A stretch of 64,000 bases of DNA from Notospermus geniculatus. Its lineage: Eukaryota; Nemertea; Pilidiophora; Heteronemertea; Lineidae. Positions 58,626 through 64,000 of the stretch are shown here, in pieces; positions within the stretch are counted from its first letter, which is position 1, and each line of letters begins with the position of its first letter. Location of the stretch: NCBI GenBank assembly GCA_002633025.1, contig NMRB01001697.1:82519-146518 (forward strand). The letters are read 5' to 3'. A model generated the notes under the pieces. That model was not told where the DNA came from. It did not search any database and saw only the letters and a list, made by a program, of their open reading frames with translations. The position numbers were made by a program, and so were the translations under genes.

Positions 58626-61350
58626 GTCGTTTGCAAAACTTGACCACTGGGCAGGGCCCAAAGTTATGCGATAGTTTTTTAAATCACCAAAAAAGCATTT
58701 GATGATCGCGAGCATCGTCAGCCTCAAAGGAAGATATGCTATACGATAGCAAAGTCAATTCTTTACAGAATGTACATGTACATACGTACCTTAATGCAAA
58801 TGTACTTTAAAGGGAAGTTTATCAGAATCGTGAAGTTTATAACACACAATACCAAAACTTTTGAAATGTTTTGAATTAATGACGTGTAAAAAAGAAAAAG
58901 TTGCACCGGTGTCGGCCGGTTCAATTCATCTTTCTTACAGAGTAATGCGTTTTGTGACATATTTGTTTTCACTCCATGCCATTCTACTAGTTATAATTTG
59001 TTTGGTTTTGAGGACGTTTTAGAAGTAGTGGTCCATAGCGGACAAAAAACAAACAACACAAAATTGACATTGCGTAAAAGCCTTTCTCCATTATAGACAT
59101 CGAGACCCATGAATTATACATTCATATGCATTACTATTACTAAAAGTATTAGTCGACGCGTGATTAAAGTCCAGATAGTTCCACACACAGGACCGAACAC
59201 CTTTCAGCGGGTATTTGTGCAATGCAAATATCCATTAAATTCTAATGAGAATCTCTCGTGTTCGAAACCTGTTGACAAACGGTAATATCACTAATTGATC
59301 GCTAATCGTCGTTAATTGGCCTAACTTTGTCATCGTCTGCAGACGTCATCTTCGTCAATCTTCGGGAATTTCCGACGGGAAATATGGCTACGAAGGAGTG
59401 CAGTGCCAGTGTGAAAAACCTTGTGCATTTGCAACGAGGAACATCGTTTTATGCAACCATCCAATGATGTTGCTTATAACCATACAATGACGCACGGGTA
59501 GATTCTATCAACAAGTTGAATAATTAATCGCATCAATAGATGATTATGCGAGAGTGGGCATTAGAAAAAAACACGTCAGATGCCACACAGAGGATTTGTT
59601 TTGGTCAATTTCACCAACCCTTTGTCCTCATAATTTTGGTCTTAGTCATTGTTCGTGATTATTCTGCCTTGAAAGATTACATAAGGCGGGAACCCCTCAG
59701 CACCTTGTCTGAACACCCACAGCCGTGTACAACACCCCCTATACCAGTGGTGGAACTCGGTGTGGTAGGCAATGGAACTGTCAGTCTGATCATCATCCGC
59801 ACACAAATTTAGTGATTCCCGCTTGAAAAGTCTCAGCTCATATTTTTGAGTCTCAACTCATGCTTTTCAATAGTTCCTGTAGGCCCATTTCCCCAAAGAT
59901 ACGAACGACAACTGAAGTATCAGTCCTCAAACATTTGCAACGAGCAAGCATTCCAAATCCGCCATTTTTACCAGTGACGTCATGAATAAATCAACGTCAG
60001 CGACGAATCAAAAATCAAGGCGCCAATTTCAAACAGCACGAGGTCCGTCCAAGCAAGACGTGATAGGTTTATATGCACTTGCGCTGAGCAATCAGCTACA
60101 GCTGGTTCGGTCACTGCAATCTACGCCTATGGAGACACCTTAGCTCATAATTCACGCCTAGTTAAGGTGTCTGATACGTCTGAACACGGCTAATAGCCGA
60201 TTCGATAAGCTACGTTTGCTATAAGCATTAAACTGTGTGTGTGACGAACGCTGTTTAGCACCTGAGGACGTCGTGTAGACGCTGGATTGCTGATGATACA
60301 TCCAGGACGAGCTATTAAGAAGAAATGATAAGTATGTTGTTCCCCACGGAATAGTTGATTCATGACTAAGTCCGGGGACTAAGTCCTTGAGTTAGTTAGA
60401 AAAAATACTTATGCATTGCCCAATGTAATCTGCCTGAAGTACATTTGTACATGTCGGCCGCATAGGTTGTTGTCTCGATGCGTAGGCCTTGATGCCAAGA
60501 TGCTTCGGAACCATTCCTTGTGTCAAAGGGAAGACGTGAACAAGGTATGCTCCGGCGCCACTCGTGATGACAGGGGGCCGATAAGGAGATCATCATCCCA
60601 CCGCAGGTGTGGACCGTCGCGTCGAACACCATCACGAGAATTGCTAATGAAGTAAACTTCTGTCGAAACACTGACTCGCTCGCCTTTAATGATTTTATGA
60701 AGTGCCAATTGATTCAAACGGAGACGGTCAGGGATATTTCCAAAGAGGTAATGTCCCAAAGGATGATGCCATGTGGCCTCCAGTAGACCATTTGAATGAG
60801 TTTCCACTTTGGATACCACTTGTGAAAATTGTTGTGATGACGTATGGCCGTTTGGGATTCGTCATATTTTAGTAATGGTGGATGGTGGCTGATTATTATT
60901 CAGTATAGTGCCTTAAACGGAGAGATTTAGTGACAACCGTCTTCTCTGTCTATACCATCTTGTTGACTTGAACCTGAACAACGCGACATACAGTGTGGTA
61001 CCTAATCTATGACATATAGCATTTCCCCAAAACTTCATATACATGTATATACCAGTATTTCCTCACCGTAACTCAAGATCTCCCAGTAGCTTACCGACTT
61101 AGTGCCATTACCATTCGTCACGGCGAGGCCAATCGTTTTTTGATATGGTTAGATGCTTGACGGGCAGCAATTCAGAGCTTATCGTCTCTGTACGCTGCCG
61201 AAGGGATCAGATGTCAATTAATGAGTTCTCTTGACATACACGGAAAAAAGTGGTAACAGGTTACATTGTACATGCATGAACGGTATGTACAAACGAAAAT
61301 GCCAGGGCGCAATCTCAATGGAACATCGGTATGGGTGGACTTGGAAAAAG
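58626..61350. other. No supported gene
   Basis: Small open frames only, for example minus 60819-60523 (starts MVSKVETHSNGLLEA), without a recognised family or splice context. Nothing else is visible. Confidence 0.45.
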
Positions 61351-61356
61351 TCAGTT

Positions 61357-61861
61357 CGCCAACTGAATGGGAACTGAGGTTTAGCCTACTGACCTCTCCA
61401 AAAACTGATGGAAAGGAAATTCGTATGGTCTCCAAAAAGCCATCCTGAGAATCTCAGGTCATTTAAGGTCGTACCCTCCCTCAATGGGAAAGCGTAGTTG
61501 CGAAAGCGCGAAGCCCTTAAGCCTCGCTTATGTCGCCCTTACGTACAGTCAGAACTAGTTGGCAACTGATAATCGGCGCGTAGTTGGAACTAATTAGTCA
61601 CAACTACAAGAATAGGCGGGAACAAAGGCAAACAATGGGGGCGTGGAATTGTGGTCACAGCGATTAGGGCCGTGCTCGCTCCTTCTCAATACTACCTCCA
61701 TGGAAGAAGTCACTTCGCCAACTGAATGGGAACTGAGGTTTAGCCTACTGACCTCTCCAAAAACTGTTGGAAAGGAAATTCGTATGGTCTCCAAAAAGCC
61801 ATCCTGAGAATCTCAGGTCATCCCTCAATGGGAAAGCGTAGTTGCGAAAGCGCGAAGCCCT
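61357..61861 (+). repeat. Direct repeat pair (~150 bp each, about 190-bp spacer)
   Basis: The sequence gccaactgaatgggaactga through caggtcat, then ccctcaatgggaaagcgtag and gcgcgaagccct occurs at about 61357-61520 and again at 61711-61861. The first copy has an extra ~13 bp before ccctcaatggg. It causes two nearly identical minus-strand ORFs starting METIRISFP. Confidence 0.85.
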
Positions 61862-61865
61862 CAGG

Positions 61866-61975
61866 ATGTCAAAAAGCCAACACCAATGTCAGTCCTTTTG
61901 TTCGGTGCTCTCTTCGTTCCTTCGAACAAAATGGGATTGGCGTTCGCGTTTCAGGAGCTTGGCAAAAACGCTGCT
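61866..61975. mobile_element. Degenerate MITE related to 22038-22165
   Basis: Shares ccttttgttcggtgctctct and ggcgttcgcgtttc with the 22038 and 26589 elements; the ends are diverged and no target duplication is clear. Confidence 0.6.
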
Positions 61976-64000
61976 GTCCCCGCAACAACAAATTCTAGTC
62001 AACCTTTGCTACACCAAGCATTAGAAGTAGGTTCCTTCTCGGCAATAAGGTCAGAAAGGTAATTACTCGTTCATAGAAAAATCCTATGACTTCGTTAGCG
62101 GATCAAAGACTTCATCAAATGATTGCTTGTTGATGGGCAACCTTACTTAAATAGCTGAACGATCAGCTGTCGAGATACAAAGTGAAAATGAGTTGATGAA
62201 TAAAACGACCTCGGTCGACCTGTGATGGGTAATAACGAAAGGCTGGTAGGTCCCTGCGGAGGAGTTTGGTGAGTGTTTCATCTGAGGTTATGGCCTTCGG
62301 GGCACGGTTGGAAAAGGAAGAATTCTGTTTACATGGATAGCGTACACTTTACATGTACGTACATGTACGTAGTACGTAGGCCTACACCTCGGTGGTGGTG
62401 TGGTGGAGATTTTTACTACGGACGAATTTTGTGGGAGCGGGGCTTCAGGACGGCTTCGTTCGGTGTCTGCTGTAGGATAGTGACGGCGGCTCGTTTTCTT
62501 ACCAAATTGAAACGGTATAGAAAATGTCATGGTTTCTTTTCCATCGTCGAAGTAAAACGCTGTGCAGCGAATACACAAGCAATAATTGCAATCTGCTTAT
62601 CAGAATTTTGCATAATGTTCTCGCATCTTCGCGCTCTCCGGAGATCTGAATCCCCTCGCGACGAGATTTGAACTAAATCTATCGGTTGCCCATGGGCAAT
62701 CTGAAACAGACCCGAGCCTGACGTTACGGATTCTCTTCAGCCAATCCCATGAATCTCCAAAAATCGTGAAATCTCGCGGGAGATAGATTGGCCAATCCAA
62801 ACACAGTCGGATGGCATCCCCGTGACATTTTACAAAGCATCATACTTTGCCACCTTCCCCTAAACATGTGATCCTAATCACATTTTGACCTGCGACCATA
62901 ATCAAATTTTTCCTATCCTAGCGGCTCCCCACTCTCGTGATTAATTCGAGCGAAATCTTATCTTGAACAGACAAAGCGGGCTAAATTTTGTAAACTCTAG
63001 TTTGAGACGGAAGAATATAAAGAAGAGAAGTGCACCAAGGAGTTGTTTTTGAGGCGAGTTTGTGGCAGACAGAATGATGTCTCGCAGCTGCATTCGTCGA
63101 TTCGACGGCCCGCCGCCATCTTGGTTTCTACAGAGATTTTGTGCGTGCGCACTTATTTGCGGTCAGAGATTTGGTCGAAAACTTCAACACCATTTCCGGA
63201 CCTGTTCTGACGGCAGCAGGTACATGTACTTTTTCGGAGCTTTTTTCTCCGACTGCTCTTTTCGATGTGTTGCGTCCCCTCATCAGCTTTGGGGGGTTGT
63301 TTGGCGTTCAATTTTTTTTATCAATTTTTAGTTCCCTAGCTATCAACAGCAGGACTCATCAATTAGGCAAGCTGGAACCCACCAAAGGTGAGCTTACAAT
63401 TGCGTTGTCACCTCTTCGGCGTCGAAGAATGTGAGAATTTTAAAGGGCGCAAAGTTAAAAAAAGCTCGAGGAAAAAAGAATCCGCCGAAATATCGGGCGA
63501 TCGAAGACTCGTAGTCGCGATCATACACGATAAAGAGGTTCGCTGGAATAAGCATTGGAACGTGCAAAAAAACAGCTCTGATGTGACAGGCTGATGTCTC
63601 CATTGACATCCTAAAAAGGAAACTGGTGACATTATTGCTTTTTCTATACTCATGGAACCGAGTTCCCGCGACTCCTGTGCTGATAACTGTTTCCTTGTGT
63701 TGTTTTTATGGGGGATGGAAGAGGGGGGTTGACAAACGTGTATTCTTTTTCTACAAAATGTTCTGCTCAGGTTGATTAGTGAAAACCATACTTTTGACCT
63801 CCTTAGATATCACATCATTCACAGTTCAATGCCACAGGAAAAGCCCTGACCAATCACATCTCTGGAAAAGAGCAATAGAATGACGTCATTAACTGAAACG
63901 AAACGATGGCACTTATTCTTAATCCTTATTGGCTCTCTCCAACCGTTAAAACCAATCACTAGACACCACATCACCCTCCCCTGGGTGAGAGTTAATAATC
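61976..64000. other. No confirmed gene; possible transcription start near 63.0 kb
   Basis: A TATA-like gaatataaag at 63012 precedes gaggcgagtttgtggcagac and ATGs at 63074 and 63077, with a possible donor (gcagcag then gtacatg at about 63219). The encoded peptide (MMSRSCIRRFDGPPPSWFLQ) has no known domain. It might be a first exon of a gene to the right. The rest shows nothing. Confidence 0.3.

Overview
The window is eukaryotic genomic DNA. It has long non-coding stretches, phase-consistent GT/AG introns, tRNA-derived SINE-like repeats and many short inverted-repeat elements. The protein families (a folate ALDH1L gene, a Link/LamG/PAN secreted protein, an MFSD4-type transporter), together with frequent taggccta and tacatgta words, suggest a marine invertebrate deuterostome (echinoderm, hemichordate or cephalochordate). 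The sequence alone does not decide which.

Layout. (1) 584-846, minus strand: first coding exon of an MFSD4/NaGLT1-type sugar transporter, cut by the left edge. (2) 7099-18237, minus strand: a near-complete ALDH1L (10-formyltetrahydrofolate dehydrogenase) gene. 18 exons were reconstructed, giving about 900 residues against about 902 in vertebrates; only the short start exon is unresolved. Its last intron (5.4 kb) holds SINEs and an inverted-repeat transposon. (3) 20880-29660, plus strand: a secreted 1079-residue protein made of a signal peptide, a Link-like (hyaluronan-binding type) module, four LamG-like jellyroll domains and a C-terminal PAN/apple module. All modules except the split third LamG are single symmetrical phase 1-1 exons. 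(4) 24136-34471 and 34472-45602: a head-to-tail tandem duplication of about 10.3 kb covering the four LamG domains, the PAN exon and 4.8 kb downstream, but not the signal-peptide and Link exons. The second copy has a 2-bp insertion and early stop in LamG3, so it looks like a headless broken copy, or possibly a second haplotype placed in tandem by the assembler. (5) 45603-64000: no gene could be established. It holds dispersed repeats, inverted-repeat elements, two minisatellites and an assembly gap.

The two duplicate copies form a natural filled-site/empty-site experiment. At least two inverted-repeat elements are present in one copy and cleanly absent from the other, with target-site duplications visible. 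A 1.4 kb compound inverted repeat sits in intron 2 of the LamG gene, and the left breakpoint of the duplication lies inside its right half.

The genes do not form a pathway. ALDH1L is cytosolic or mitochondrial one-carbon metabolism. The Link-LamG-PAN protein is extracellular and probably binds carbohydrate or matrix. The MFSD4-like protein is a membrane transporter. ALDH1L and the LamG gene are divergently arranged around 18.2-20.9 kb.
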